Shown: piece after piece, positions 10,350 through 23,836 of the stretch | Layout of the letters: each line of letters opens with the position of its first letter | Position numbering within the stretch: position 1 is the stretch's first letter | Assembly: GCA_016858145.1 (NCBI GenBank) | Contig: JAEHOE010000257.1 | Span: 1 to 64,000, forward strand | Reading direction: 5' to 3' | Source of the DNA: Edaphochlamys debaryana | Lineage: Eukaryota > Chlorophyta > Chlorophyceae > Chlamydomonadales | Length of the DNA stretch: 64,000 nucleotides | The notes under the pieces: generated by a model | What the model saw: the letters and a program-made list of their open reading frames with translations, nothing else | Told to the model about the DNA's origin: nothing | Database searches by the model: none | Made by a program: the position numbers and the translations under genes

Positions 10350-12037
10350 AGCAAGCGGGCAAAACACAAGCGCCATGGAGACCGGCCGCCGTGTCGTGCG
10401 ACCGGCGGCCGGGCGGGCCTTGGCCTGCCCCGGCCGCCCCGGCTCTCCAGTTCCCTCGCAGCGCTCAGCAGGGCGAGTGCGCCTCCCAGGCTCCCGGCCC
10501 CTTGACACAGCCGTTCCGAAGACGACGCTCTTTGACAGCTGCGTGACAGGGTGCACGCACAGGGATGCAGAATGGTGACAGGCGCTGGACCTCACGGCCG
10601 CAGGCCAGCCCCGAGGGGGCGCCGGGGTAGGGGCCCTTGGACTGCGTCCCGTCTCCCCGTGCACCCACCACCCAAAGCCCTTGGCCGCCGTAGTGAGCAG
10701 CAAGCAGTCGGTAGCGCCTACCGCTAAGCACGCCGCTTCCTCCCTGTGTTCAGGCTGGCTGGCAAAGCCCACGCATCTGCACAACACGGCTCTCCCGCCA
10801 TCGCCGGCAGCCGCAAACAGCCGCAAACGCGACCCCAGCTTTAGTCCAGCGACACGGAGGTGTCTATAGACACCGTACGCATGAGCAGGCCGGTGCAAGG
10901 CTGCCCTTGAGCCCTGCACGTGTTGCCCCCGGGCCCAGCGCTTCCCCACGCGCTTGCGGTCGGCGTGCGTGGGGCGCCAGCCCTGGCAGCGACGCCGGAT
11001 CCCTGCGACCATCCATCAATGACCGCACCTACACCGCGTACGGTCACGCCATGGAACTGCACCGTGAGGCTGCTGCGCCAGTGCCCTTGCCGACCGCCCT
11101 CAATGGCTGCCCACGGCCGACAAGGCCCCTGCAGCCCTGCCCAGCCCCCCAACCAGCGGCGTTGCACCACCTATTTGCCAGCCCTTGACGTGACGAGTGC
11201 CAAGTAGGCCAGGCCCTTACCACGCCGTCAGGGCTCATCCAGGCGGCCATCCAGGTCAGACGGCCAAGCTGCCACCGCTCCACCAACCGGCCCCCAAGCA
11301 GCGTGGGCAGGTGGCAGCCTGCCCATCCTCCCGAGCTGCATCTAGGTAAGGGCCTGGGCCAGGCCAGCCAACCAACCCCTGCTGTACGAAGAAGGAGGGC
11401 TCGAACCCACCCTCAGCAGGGCAGCTTGCAGTAACCGCACAAACCCCCTCAAGCAACGGCCGCGGCGCGGGCCGGCCATGGCGTCGCCGCTAGGGCTCAG
11501 CGGCTTGCCGCTGCACTTCGCCCCCCGCACGCGGCCGCGCGGCCCTTGCTCGCGTGCCGGAGGCTACGGGCCCAGACCCTCCGTGACCAGGCCTCCTGCA
11601 GGTGCGCATCGCGGCAAGCGGCAAGCGCGACGTGCTGCGCTGATGGGAACATCGGCCGCGTGCCCGGACCTGGTAGGACTTGGCAGCTTGACAGTCCGTC
11701 CCAGCGACTACAACCCTATCAGGCTGCAGCTTGCTGCTGCAGAGGGGCGGTCCTCCGGTTGCGCCGCGGACTTCGCTGATCGAGACAGCTCGGCGAGCGC
11801 GAGCTGCTCTGTCGAGCTGTCTATCAGTAGGCGAGTACGGTCAGTATTGATGGAAGTGGCTCTGGAGGCGTCGCATGTGTCCTATGGCATGCAATGGATG
11901 CTACAGCACAAGGAGGCACAAGTTCTGGGCTGAGACGCGAGCCATGGAAGCGCGAGGTCCAGCATCTCGGCAAGCGGCCCAGCAGCGATAGTAATGCCGA
12001 CTATGAATGCTGGCCTATGATCTATGCCGGCATCGAG
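10350..12037 (+). repeat. Satellite unit 7 (class S-full)
   Basis: Length is 1688 bp. Private changes include an extra base near 10404 (ACCGGCGGCC), a rearranged C tract (CACCCACCACCC, about 10662) and GGCTCGAACCC at about 11398 where other copies read GGCTCGCACCC. Confidence 0.95.
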
Positions 12038-13722
12038 AGCAAGCGGGCAAAACACAAGCGCCATGGAGACCGGCCGCCGTGTCGTGCGACCGCGGCCGGG
12101 CGGGCCTTGGCCTGCCCCGGCCGCCCCGGCTCTCCAGTTCCCTCGCAGCGCTCAGCAGGGCGAGTGCGCCTCCCAGGCTCCCGGCCCCTTGACACAGCCG
12201 TTCCGAAGACGACGCTCTTTGACAGCTGCGTGACAGGGTGCACGCACAGGGATGCAGAATGGTGACAGGCCCTGGACCTCACGGCCGCAGGCCAGCCCCG
12301 AGGGGGCGCCGGGGTAGGGGCCCTTGGACTGCGTCCCGTCTCCCCGTGCACCCCACCCAAAGCCCTTGGCCGCCGTAGTGAGCAGCAAGCAGTCGGTAGC
12401 GCCTACCGCTAAGCACGCCGCTTCCTCCCTGTGTTCAGGCTGGCTGGCAAAGCCCACGCATCTGCACAACACGGCTCTCCCGCCATCGCCGGCAGCCGCA
12501 AACAGCCGCAAACGCGACCCCAGCTTTAGTCCAGCGACACGGAGGTGTCTATAGACACCGTACGCATGAGCAGGCCGGTGCAAGGCTGCCCTTGAGCCCT
12601 GCACGTGTTGCCCCCGGGCCCAGCGCTTCCCCACGCGCTTGCGGTCGGCGTGCGTGGGGCGCCAGCCCTGGCAGCGACGCCGGATCCCTGCGACCATCCA
12701 TCAATGACCGCACCTACACCGCGTACGGTCACGCCATGGAACTGCACCGTGAGGCTGCTGCGCCAGTGCCCTTGCCGACCGCCCTCAATGGCTGCCCACG
12801 GCCGACAAGGCCCCTGCAGCCCTGCCCAGCCCCCCAACCAGCGGCGTTGCACCACCTATTTGCCAGCCCTTGACGTGACGAGTGCCAAGTAGGCCAGGCC
12901 CTTACCACGCCGTCAGGGCCCATCCAGGCGGCCATCCAGGTCAGACGGCCAAGCTGCCACCGCTCCACCAACCGGCCCCCAAGCAGCGTGGGCAGGTGGC
13001 AGCCTGCCCATCCTCCCGAGCTGCATCTAGGTAAGGGCCTGGGCCAGGCCAGCCAACCAACCCCTGCTGTACGAAGAAGGAGGGCTCGCACCCACCCTCA
13101 GCAGGGCAGCTTGCAGTAACCGCACAAACCCCCTCAAGCAACGGCCGCGGCGCGGGCCGGCCATGGCGTCGCCGCTAGGGCTCAGCGGCTTGCCGCTGCA
13201 CTTCGCCCCCCGCACGCGGCCGCGCGGCCCTTGCTCGCGTGCCGGAGGCTACGGGCCCAGACCCTCCGTGACCAGGCCTCCTGCAGGTGCGCATCGCGGC
13301 AAGCGGCAAGCGCGACGTGCTGCGCTGATGGGAACATCGGCCGCGTGCCCGGACCTGGTAGGACTTGGCAGCTTGACAGTCCGTCCCAGCGACTACAACC
13401 CTATCAGGCTGCAGCTTGCTGCTGCAGAGGGGCGGTCCTCCGGTTGCGCCGCGGACTTCGCTGATCGAGACAGCTCGGCGAGCGCGAGCTGCTCTGTCGA
13501 GCTGTCTATCAGTAGGCGAGTACGGTCAGTATTGATGGAAGTGGCTCTGGAGGCGTCGCATGTGTCCTATGGCATGCAATGGATGCTACAGCACAAGGAG
13601 GCACAAGTTCTGGGCTGAGACGCGAGCCATGGAAGCGCGAGGTCCAGCATCTCGGCAAGCGGCCCAGCAGCGATAGTAATGCCGACTATGAATGCTGGCC
13701 TATGATCTATGCCGGCATCGAG
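12038..13722 (+). repeat. Satellite unit 8 (class S-full)
   Basis: Length is 1685 bp. It carries CCATCCAGG after the GTCAGGG motif (about 12920), a variant shared with unit 9. Confidence 0.95.
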
Positions 13723-15408
13723 AGCAAGCGGGCAAAACACAAGCGCCATGGAGACCGGCCGCCGTGTCGTGCGACCGCGGCCGGGCGGGCCTTGGCCTGC
13801 CCCGGCCGCCCCGGCTCTCCAGTTCCCTCGCAGCGCTCAGCAGGGCGAGTGCGCCTCCCAGGCTCCCGGCCCCTTGACACAGCCGTTCCGAAGACGACGC
13901 TCTTTGACAGCTGCGTGACAGGGTGCACGCACAGGGATGCAGAATGGTGACAGGCCCTGGACCTCACGGCCGCAGGCCAGCCCCGAGGGGGCGCCGGGGT
14001 AGGGGCCCTTGGACTGCGTCCCGTCTCCCCGTGCACCCCCACCCAAAGCCCTTGGCCGCCGTAGTGAGCAGCAAGCAGTCGGTAGCGCCTACCGCTAAGC
14101 ACGCCGCTTCCTCCCTGTGTTCAGGCTGGCTGGCAAAGCCCACGCATCTGCACAACACGGCTCTCCCGCCATCGCCGGCAGCCGCAAACAGCCGCAAACG
14201 CGACCCCAGCTTTAGTCCAGCGACACGGAGGTGTCTATAGACACCGTACGCATGAGCAGGCCGGTGCAAGGCTGCCCTTGAGCCCTGCACGTGTTGCCCC
14301 CGGGCCCAGCGCTTCCCCACGCGCTTGCGGTCGGCGTGCGTGGGGCGCCAGCCCTGGCAGCGACGCCGGATCCCTGCGACCATCCATCAATGACCGCACC
14401 TACACCGCGTACGGTCACGCCATGGAACTGCACCGTGAGGCTGCTGCGCCAGTGCCCTTGCCGACCGCCCTCAATGGCTGCCCACGGCCGACAAGGCCCC
14501 TGCAGCCCTGCCCAGCCCCCCAACCAGCGGCGTTGCACCACCTATTTGCCAGCCCTTGACGTGACGAGTGCCAAGTAGGCCAGGCCCTTACCACGCCGTC
14601 AGGGCCCATCCAGGCGGCCATCCAGGTCAGACGGCCAAGCTGCCACCGCTCCACCAACCGGCCCCCAAGCAGCGTGGGCAGGTGGCAGCCTGCCCATCCT
14701 CCCGAGCTGCATCTAGGTAAGGGCCTGGGCCAGGCCAGCCAACCAACCCCTGCTGTACGAAGAAGGAGGGCTCGCACCCACCCTCAGCAGGGCGACTTGC
14801 AGTAACCGCACAAACCCCCTCAAGCAACGGCCGCGGCGCGGGCCGGCCATGGCGTCGCCGCTAGGGCTCAGCGGCTTGCCGCTGCACTTCGCCCCCCGCA
14901 CGCGGCCGCGCGGCCCTTGCTCGCGTGCCGGAGGCTACGGGCCCAGACCCTCCGTGACCAGGCCTCCTGCAGGTGCGCATCGCGGCAAGCGGCAAGCGCG
15001 ACGTGCTGCGCTGATGGGAACATCGGCCGCGTGCCCGGACCTGGTAGGACTTGGCAGCTTGACAGTCCGTCCCAGCGACTACAACCCTATCAGGCTGCAG
15101 CTTGCTGCTGCAGAGGGGCGGTCCTCCGGTTGCGCCGCGGACTTCGCTGATCGAGACAGCTCGGCGAGCGCGAGCTGCTCTGTCGAGCTGTCTATCAGTA
15201 GGCGAGTACGGTCAGTATTGATGGAAGTGGCTCTGGAGGCGTCGCATGTGTCCTATGGCATGCAATGGATGCTACAGCACAAGGAGGCACAAGTTCTGGG
15301 CTGAGACGCGAGCCATGGAAGCGCGAGGTCCAGCATCTCGGCAAGCGGCCCAGCAGCGATAGTAATGCCGACTATGAATGCTGGCCTATGATCTATGCCG
15401 GCATCGAG
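13723..15408 (+). repeat. Satellite unit 9 (class S-full)
   Basis: Length is 1686 bp. The C tract reads CACCCCCACCC (about 14034), and GGCGACTTGC at about 14792 is private. Confidence 0.95.
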
Positions 15409-17096
15409 AGCAAGCGGGCAAAACACAAGCGCCATGGAGACCGGCCGCCGTGTCGTGCGACCGCGGCCGGGCGGGCCTTGGCCTGCCCCGGCCGCCCCGG
15501 CTCTCCAGTTCCCTCGCAGCGCTCAGCAGGGCGAGTGCGCCTCCCAGGCTCCCGGCCCCTTGACACAGCCGTTCCGAAGACGACGCTCTTTGACAGCTGC
15601 GTGACAGGGTGCACGCACAGGGATGCAGAATGGTGACAGGCCCTGGACCTCACGGCCGCAGGCCAGCCCCGAGGGGGCGCCGGGGTAGGGGCCCTTGGAC
15701 TGCGTCCCGTCTCCCCGTGCACCCACCCACCCAAAGCCCTTGGCCGCCGTAGTGAGCAGCAAGCAGTCGGTAGCGCCTACCGCTAAGCACGCCGCTTCCT
15801 CCCTGTGTTCAGGCTGGCTGGCAAAGCCCACGCATCTGCACAACACGGCTCTCCCGCCATCGCCGGCAGCCGCAAACAGCCGCAAACGCGACCCCAGCTT
15901 TAGTCCAGCGACACGGAGGTGTCTATAGACACCGTACGCATGAGCAGGCCGGTGCAAGGCTGCCCTTGAGCCCTGCACGTGTTGCCCCCGGGCCCAGCGC
16001 TTCCCCACGCGCTTGCGGTCGGCGTGCGTGGGGCGCCAGCCCTGGCAGCGACGCCGGATCCCTGCGACCATCCATCAATGACCGCACCTACACCGCGTAC
16101 GGTCACGCCACGGAACTGCACCGTGAGGCTGCTGCGCCAGTGCCCTTGCCGACCGCCCTCAATGGCTGCCCACGGCCGACAAGGCCCCTGCAGCCCTGCC
16201 CAGCCCCCCAACCAGCGGCGTTGCACCACCTATTTGCCAGCCCTTGACGTGACGAGTGCCAAGTAGGCCAGGCCCTTACCACGCCGTCAGGGCTCATCCA
16301 GGCGGCCATCCAGGTCAGACGGCCAAGCTGCCACCGCTCCACCAACCGGCCCCCAAGCAGCGTGGGCAGGTGGCAGCCTGCCCATCCTCCCGAGCTGCAT
16401 CTAGGTAAGGGCCTGGGCCAGGCCAGCCAACCAACCCCTGCTGTACGAAGAAGGAGGGCTCGCACCCACCCTCAGCAGGGCGGCTTGCAGTAACCGCACA
16501 AACCCCCTCAAGCAACGGCCGCGGCGCGGGCCGGCCATGGCGTCGCCGCTAGGGCTCAGCGGCTTGCCGCTGCACTTCGCCCCCCGCACGCGGCCGCGCG
16601 GCCCTTGCTCGCGTGCCGGAGGCTCCGAGCCCAGACCCTCCGTGACCAGGCCTCCTGCAGGTGCGCATCGCGGCAAGCGGCAAGCGCGACGTGCTGCGCT
16701 GATGGGAACATCGGCCGCGTGCCCGGACCTGGTAGGACTTGGCAGCTTGACAGTCCGTCCCAGCGACTACAACCCTATCAGGCTGCAGCTTGCTGCTGCA
16801 GAGGGGCGGTCCTCCGGTTGCGCCGCGGACTTCGCTGATCGAGACAGCTCGGCGAGCGCGAGCTGCTCTGTCGAGCTGTCTATCAGTAGGCGAGTACGGT
16901 CAGTATTGATGGAAGTGGCTCTGGAGGCGTCGCATGTGTCCTATGGCATGCAATGGATGCTACAGCACAAGGAGGCACAAGTTCTGGGCTGAGACGCGAG
17001 CCATGGAAGCGCGAGGTCCAGCATCTCGGCAAGCGGCCCAGCAGCGATAGTAATGCCGACTATGAATGCTGGCCTATGATCTATGCCGGCATCGAG
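15409..17096 (+). repeat. Satellite unit 10 (class S-full)
   Basis: Length is 1688 bp. The C tract CACCCACCCACCC (about 15720) is shared with unit 11. From here to unit 17 the copies read CACGGAACTG where unit 9 reads CATGGAACTG. Confidence 0.95.
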
Positions 17097-18785
17097 AGCA
17101 AGCGGGCAAAACACAAGCGCCATGGAGACCGGCCGCCGTGTCGTGCGACCGCGGCCGGGCGGGCCTTGGCCTGCCCCGGCCGCCCCGGCTCTCCAGTTCC
17201 CTCGCAGCGCTCAGCAGGGCGAGTGCGCCTCCCAGGCTCCCGGCCCCTTGACACAGCCGTTCCGAAGACGACGCTCTTTGACAGCTGCGTGACAGGGTGC
17301 ACGCACAGGGATGCAGAATGGTGACAGGCGCTGGACCTCACGGCCGCAGGCCAGCCCCGAGGGGGCGCCGGGGTAGGGGCCCTTGGACTGCGTCCCGTCT
17401 CCCCGTGCACCCACCCACCCAAAGCCCTTGGCCGCCGTAGTGAGCAGCAAGCAGTCGGTAGCGCCTACCGCTAAGCACGCCGCTTCCTCCCTGTGTTCAG
17501 GCTGGCTGGCAAAGCCCACGCATCTGCACAACACGGCTCTCCCGCCATCGCCGGCAGCCGCAAACAGCCGCAAACGCGACCCCAGCTTTAGTCCAGCGAC
17601 ACGGAGGTGTCTATAGACACCGTACGCATGAGCAGGCCGGTGCAAGGCTGTCCTTGAGCCCTGCACGTGTTGCCCCCGGGCCCAGCGCTTCCCCACGCGC
17701 TTGCGGTCGGCGTGCGTGGGGCGCCAGCCCTGGCAGCGACGCCGGATCCCTGCGACCATCCATCAATGACCGCACCTACACCGCGTACGGTCACGCCACG
17801 GAACTGCACCGTGAGGCTGCTGCGCCAGTGCCCTTGCCGACCGCCCTCAATGGCTGCCCACGGCCGACAAGGCCCCTGCAGCCCTGCCCAGCCCCCCAAC
17901 CAGCGGCGTTGCACCACCTATTTGCCAGCCCTTGACGTGACGAGTGCCAAGTAGGCCAGGCCCTTACCACGCCGTCAGGGCTCATCCAGGCGGCCATCCA
18001 GGTCAGACGGCCAAGCTGCCACCGCTCCACCAACCGGCCCCCAAGCAGCGTGGGCAGGTGGCAGCCTGCCCATCCTCCCGAGCTGCATCTAGGTAAGGGC
18101 CTGGGCCAGGCCAGCCAACCAACCCCTGCTGTACGAAGAAGGAGGGCTCGCACCCACCCTCAGCAGGGCAGGCTTGCAGTAACCGCACAAACCCCCTCAA
18201 GCAACGGCCGCGGCGCGGGCCGGCCATGGCGTCGCCGCTAGGGCTCAGCGGCTTGCCGCTGCACTTCGCCCCCCGCACGCGGCCGCGCGGCCCTTGCTCG
18301 CGTGCCGGAGGCTACGGGCCCAGACCCTCCGTGACCAGGCCTCCTGCAGGTGCGCATCGCGGCAAGCGGCAAGCGCGACGTGCTGCGCTGATGGGAACAT
18401 CGGCCGCGTGCCCGGACCTGGTAGGACTTGGCAGCTTGACAGTCCGTCCCAGCGACTACAACCCTATCAGGCTGCAGCTTGCTGCTGCAGAGGGGCGGTC
18501 CTCCGGTTGCGCCGCGGACTTCGCTGATCGAGACAGCTCGGCGAGCGCGAGCTGCTCTGTCGAGCTGTCTATCAGTAGGCGAGTACGGTCAGTATTGATG
18601 GAAGTGGCTCTGGAGGCGTCGCATGTGTCCTATGGCATGCAATGGATGCTACAGCACAAGGAGGCACAAGTTCTGGGCTGAGACGCGAGCCATGGAAGCG
18701 CGAGGTCCAGCATCTCGGCAAGCGGCCCAGCAGCGATAGTAATGCCGACTATGAATGCTGGCCTATGATCTATGCCGGCATCGAG
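17097..18785 (+). repeat. Satellite unit 11 (class S-full)
   Basis: Length is 1689 bp. A private 1-bp insertion (GGGCAGGCTTG, about 18168) changes the local open frames. Confidence 0.95.
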
Positions 18786-20474
18786 AGCAAGCGGGCAAAA
18801 CACAAGCGCCATGGAGACCGGCCGCCGTGTCGTGCGACCGCGGCCGGGCGGGCCTTGGCCTGCCCCGGCCGCCCCGGCTCTCCAGTTCCCTCGCAGCGCT
18901 CAGCAGGGCGAGTGCGCCTCCCAGGCTCCCGGCCCCTTGACACAGCCGTTCCGAAGACGACGCTCTTTGACAGCTGCGTGACAGGGTGCACGCACAGGGA
19001 TGCAGAATGGTGACAGGCGCTGGACCTCACGGCCGCAGGCCAGCCCCGAGGGGGCGCCGGGGTAGGGGCCCTTGGACTGCGTCCCGTCTCCCCGTGCACC
19101 CCACCCACCCAAAGCCCTTGGCCGCCGTAGTGAGCAGCAAGCAGTCGGTAGCGCCTACCGCTAAGCACGCCGCTTCCTCCCTGTGTTCAGGCTGGCTGGC
19201 AAAGCCCACGCATCTGCACAACACGGCTCTCCCGCCATCGCCGGCAGCCGCAAACAGCCGCAAACGCGACCCCAGCTTTAGTCCAGCGACACGGAGGTGT
19301 CTATAGACACCGTACGCATGAGCAGGCCGGTGCAAGGCTGTCCTTGAGCCCTGCACGTGTTGCCCCCGGGCCCAGCGCTTCCCCACGCGCTTGCGGTCGG
19401 CGTGCGTGGGGCGCCAGCCCTGGCAGCGACGCCGGATCCCTGCGACCATCCATCAATGACCGCACCTACACCGCGTACGGTCACGCCACGGAACTGCACC
19501 GTGAGGCTGCTGCGCCAGTGCCCTTGCCGACCGCCCTCAATGGCTGCCCACGGCCGACAAGGCCCCTGCAGCCCTGCCCAGCCCCCCAACCAGCGGCGTT
19601 GCACCACCTATTTGCCAGCCCTTGACGTGACGAGTGCCAAGTAGGCCAGGCCCTTACCACGCCGTCAGGGCTCATCCAGGCGGCCATCCAGGTCAGACGG
19701 CCAAGCTGCCACCGCTCCACCAACCGGCCCCCAAGCAGCGTGGGCAGGTGGCAGCCTGCCCATCCTCCCGAGCTGCATCTAGGTAAGGGCCTGGGCCAGG
19801 CCAGCCAACCAACCCCTGCTGTACGAAGAAGGAGGGCTCGCACCCACCCTCAGCAGGGCGGCTTGCAGTAACCGCACAAACCCCCTCAAGCAACGGCCGC
19901 GGCGCGGGCCGGCCATGGCGTCGCCGCTAGGGCTCAGCGGCTTGCCGCTGCACTTCGCCCCCCGCACGCGGCCGCGCGGCCCTTGCTCGCGTGCCGGAGG
20001 CTCCGAGCCCAGACCCTCCGTGACCAGGCCTCCTGCAGGTGCGCATCGCGGCAAGCGGCAAGCGCGACGTGCTGCGCTGATGGGAACATCGGCCGCGTGC
20101 CCGGACCTGGTAGGACTTGGCAGCTTGACAGTCCGTCCCAGCGACTACAACCCTATCAGGCTGCAGCTTGCTGCTGCAGAGGGGCGGTCCTCCGGTTGCG
20201 CCGCGGACTTCGCTGATCGAGACAGCTCGGCGAGCGCGAGCTGCTCTGTCGAGCTGTCTATCAGTAGGCGAGTACGGTCAGTATTGATGGAAGTGGCTCT
20301 GGAGGCGTCGCATGTGTCCTATGGCATGCAATGGATGCTACAGCACAAGGAGGCACAAGTTCTGGGCTGAGACGCGAGCCATGGAAGCGCGAGGTCCAGC
20401 ATCTCGGCAAGCGGCCCAGCAGCGATAGTAATGCCGACTATGAATGCTGGCCTATGATCTATGCCGGCATCGAG
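18786..20474 (+). repeat. Satellite unit 12 (class S-full)
   Basis: Length is 1689 bp. It is almost the same as unit 13 except that it keeps the octamer, so it marks the left boundary of the delta8 block. Confidence 0.95.
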
Positions 20475-22155
20475 AGCAAGCGGGCAAAACACAAGCGCCA
20501 TGGAGACCGGCCGCCGTGTCGTGCGACCGCGGCCGGGCGGGCCTTGGCCTGCCCCGGCCGCCCCGGCTCTCCAGTTCCCTCGCAGCGCTCAGCAGGGCGA
20601 GTGCGCCTCCCAGGCTCCCGGCCCCTTGACACAGCCGTTCCGAAGACGACGCTCTTTGACAGCTGCGTGACAGGGTGCACGCACAGGGATGCAGAATGGT
20701 GACAGGCGCTGGACCTCACGGCCGCAGGCCAGCCCCGAGGGGGCGCCGGGGTAGGGGCCCTTGGACTGCGTCCCGTCTCCCCGTGCACCCCACCCACCCA
20801 AAGCCCTTGGCCGCCGTAGTGAGCAGCAAGCAGTCGGTAGCGCCTACCGCTAAGCACGCCGCTTCCTCCCTGTGTTCAGGCTGGCTGGCAAAGCCCACGC
20901 ATCTGCACAACACGGCTCTCCCGCCATCGCCGGCAGCCGCAAACAGCCGCAAACGCGACCCCAGCTTTAGTCCAGCGACACGGAGGTGTCTATAGACACC
21001 GTACGCATGAGCAGGCCGGTGCAAGGCTGTCCTTGAGCCCTGCACGTGTTGCCCCCGGGCCCAGCGCTTCCCCACGCGCTTGCGGTCGGCGTGCGTGGGG
21101 CGCCAGCCCTGGCAGCGACGCCGGATCCCTGCGACCATCCATCAATGACCGCACCTACACCGCGTACGGTCACGCCACGGAACTGCACCGTGAGGCTGCT
21201 GCGCCAGTGCCCTTGCCGACCGCCCTCAATGGCTGCCCACGGCCGACAAGGCCCCTGCAGCCCTGCCCAGCCCCCCAACCAGCGGCGTTGCACCACCTAT
21301 TTGCCAGCCCTTGACGTGACGAGTGCCAAGTAGGCCAGGCCCTTACCACGCCGTCAGGGCTCATCCAGGCGGCCATCCAGGTCAGACGGCCAAGCTGCCA
21401 CCGCTCCACCAACCGGCCCCCAAGCAGCGTGGGCAGGTGGCAGCCTGCCCATCCTCCCGAGCTGCATCTAGGTAAGGGCCTGGGCCAGGCCAGCCAACCA
21501 ACCCCTGCTGTACGAAGAAGGAGGGCTCGCACCCACCCTCAGCAGGGCGGCTTGCAGTAACCGCACAAACCCCCTCAAGCAACGGCCGCGGCGCGGGCCG
21601 GCCATGGCGTCGCCGCTAGGGCTCAGCGGCTTGCCGCTGCACTTCGCCCCCCGCACGCGGCCGCGCGGCCCTTGCTCGCGTGCCGGAGGCTCCGAGCCCA
21701 GACCCTCCGTGACCAGGCCTCCTGCAGGTGCGCATCGCGGCAAGCGGCAAGCGCGACGTGCTGCGCTGATGGGAACATCGGCCGCGTGCCCGGACCTGGT
21801 AGGACTTGGCAGCTTGACAGTCCGTCCCAGCGACTACAACCCTATCAGGCTGCAGCTTGCTGCTGCAGAGGGGCGGTCCTCCGGTTGCGCCGCGGACTTC
21901 GCTGATCGAGACAGCTCGGCGAGCGCGAGCTGCTCTGTCGAGCTGTCTATCAGTACGGTCAGTATTGATGGAAGTGGCTCTGGAGGCGTCGCATGTGTCC
22001 TATGGCATGCAATGGATGCTACAGCACAAGGAGGCACAAGTTCTGGGCTGAGACGCGAGCCATGGAAGCGCGAGGTCCAGCATCTCGGCAAGCGGCCCAG
22101 CAGCGATAGTAATGCCGACTATGAATGCTGGCCTATGATCTATGCCGGCATCGAG
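20475..22155 (+). repeat. Satellite unit 13 (class S-delta8)
   Basis: Length is 1681 bp. It is the first copy of the homogeneous delta8 block, with junction ATCAGTACGG at about 21950. Confidence 0.95.
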
Positions 22156-23836
22156 AGCAAGCGGGCAAAACACAAGCGCCATGGAGACCGGCCGCCGTGT
22201 CGTGCGACCGCGGCCGGGCGGGCCTTGGCCTGCCCCGGCCGCCCCGGCTCTCCAGTTCCCTCGCAGCGCTCAGCAGGGCGAGTGCGCCTCCCAGGCTCCC
22301 GGCCCCTTGACACAGCCGTTCCGAAGACGACGCTCTTTGACAGCTGCGTGACAGGGTGCACGCACAGGGATGCAGAATGGTGACAGGCCCTGGACCTCAC
22401 GGCCGCAGGCCAGCCCCGAGGGGGCGCCGGGGTAGGGGCCCTTGGACTGCGTCCCGTCTCCCCGTGCACCCCACCCACCCAAAGCCCTTGGCCGCCGTAG
22501 TGAGCAGCAAGCAGTCGGTAGCGCCTACCGCTAAGCACGCCGCTTCCTCCCTGTGTTCAGGCTGGCTGGCAAAGCCCACGCATCTGCACAACACGGCTCT
22601 CCCGCCATCGCCGGCAGCCGCAAACAGCCGCAAACGCGACCCCAGCTTTAGTCCAGCGACACGGAGGTGTCTATAGACACCGTACGCATGAGCAGGCCGG
22701 TGCAAGGCTGTCCTTGAGCCCTGCACGTGTTGCCCCCGGGCCCAGCGCTTCCCCACGCGCTTGCGGTCGGCGTGCGTGGGGCGCCAGCCCTGGCAGCGAC
22801 GCCGGATCCCTGCGACCATCCATCAATGACCGCACCTACACCGCGTACGGTCACGCCACGGAACTGCACCGTGAGGCTGCTGCGCCAGTGCCCTTGCCGA
22901 CCGCCCTCAATGGCTGCCCACGGCCGACAAGGCCCCTGCAGCCCTGCCCAGCCCCCCAACCAGCGGCGTTGCACCACCTATTTGCCAGCCCTTGACGTGA
23001 CGAGTGCCAAGTAGGCCAGGCCCTTACCACGCCGTCAGGGCTCATCCAGGCGGCCATCCAGGTCAGACGGCCAAGCTGCCACCGCTCCACCAACCGGCCC
23101 CCAAGCAGCGTGGGCAGGTGGCAGCCTGCCCATCCTCCCGAGCTGCATCTAGGTAAGGGCCTGGGCCAGGCCAGCCAACCAACCCCTGCTGTACGAAGAA
23201 GGAGGGCTCGCACCCACCCTCAGCAGGGCGGCTTGCAGTAACCGCACAAACCCCCTCAAGCAACGGCCGCGGCGCGGGCCGGCCATGGCGTCGCCGCTAG
23301 GGCTCAGCGGCTTGCCGCTGCACTTCGCCCCCCGCACGCGGCCGCGCGGCCCTTGCTCGCGTGCCGGAGGCTCCGAGCCCAGACCCTCCGTGACCAGGCC
23401 TCCTGCAGGTGCGCATCGCGGCAAGCGGCAAGCGCGACGTGCTGCGCTGATGGGAACATCGGCCGCGTGCCCGGACCTGGTAGGACTTGGCAGCTTGACA
23501 GTCCGTCCCAGCGACTACAACCCTATCAGGCTGCAGCTTGCTGCTGCAGAGGGGCGGTCCTCCGGTTGCGCCGCGGACTTCGCTGATCGAGACAGCTCGG
23601 CGAGCGCGAGCTGCTCTGTCGAGCTGTCTATCAGTACGGTCAGTATTGATGGAAGTGGCTCTGGAGGCGTCGCATGTGTCCTATGGCATGCAATGGATGC
23701 TACAGCACAAGGAGGCACAAGTTCTGGGCTGAGACGCGAGCCATGGAAGCGCGAGGTCCAGCATCTCGGCAAGCGGCCCAGCAGCGATAGTAATGCCGAC
23801 TATGAATGCTGGCCTATGATCTATGCCGGCATCGAG
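22156..23836 (+). repeat. Satellite unit 14 (class S-delta8)
   Basis: Length is 1681 bp. No difference from unit 15 was seen by eye, so this is a very recent duplication. Confidence 0.95.

Noticed and set aside
11390..11412. tRNA B-box (GGCTCGAACCC) in unit 7
   Set aside because: It arises from one substitution in a single copy; the other units read GGCTCGCACCC, and there is no A-box or cloverleaf around it.
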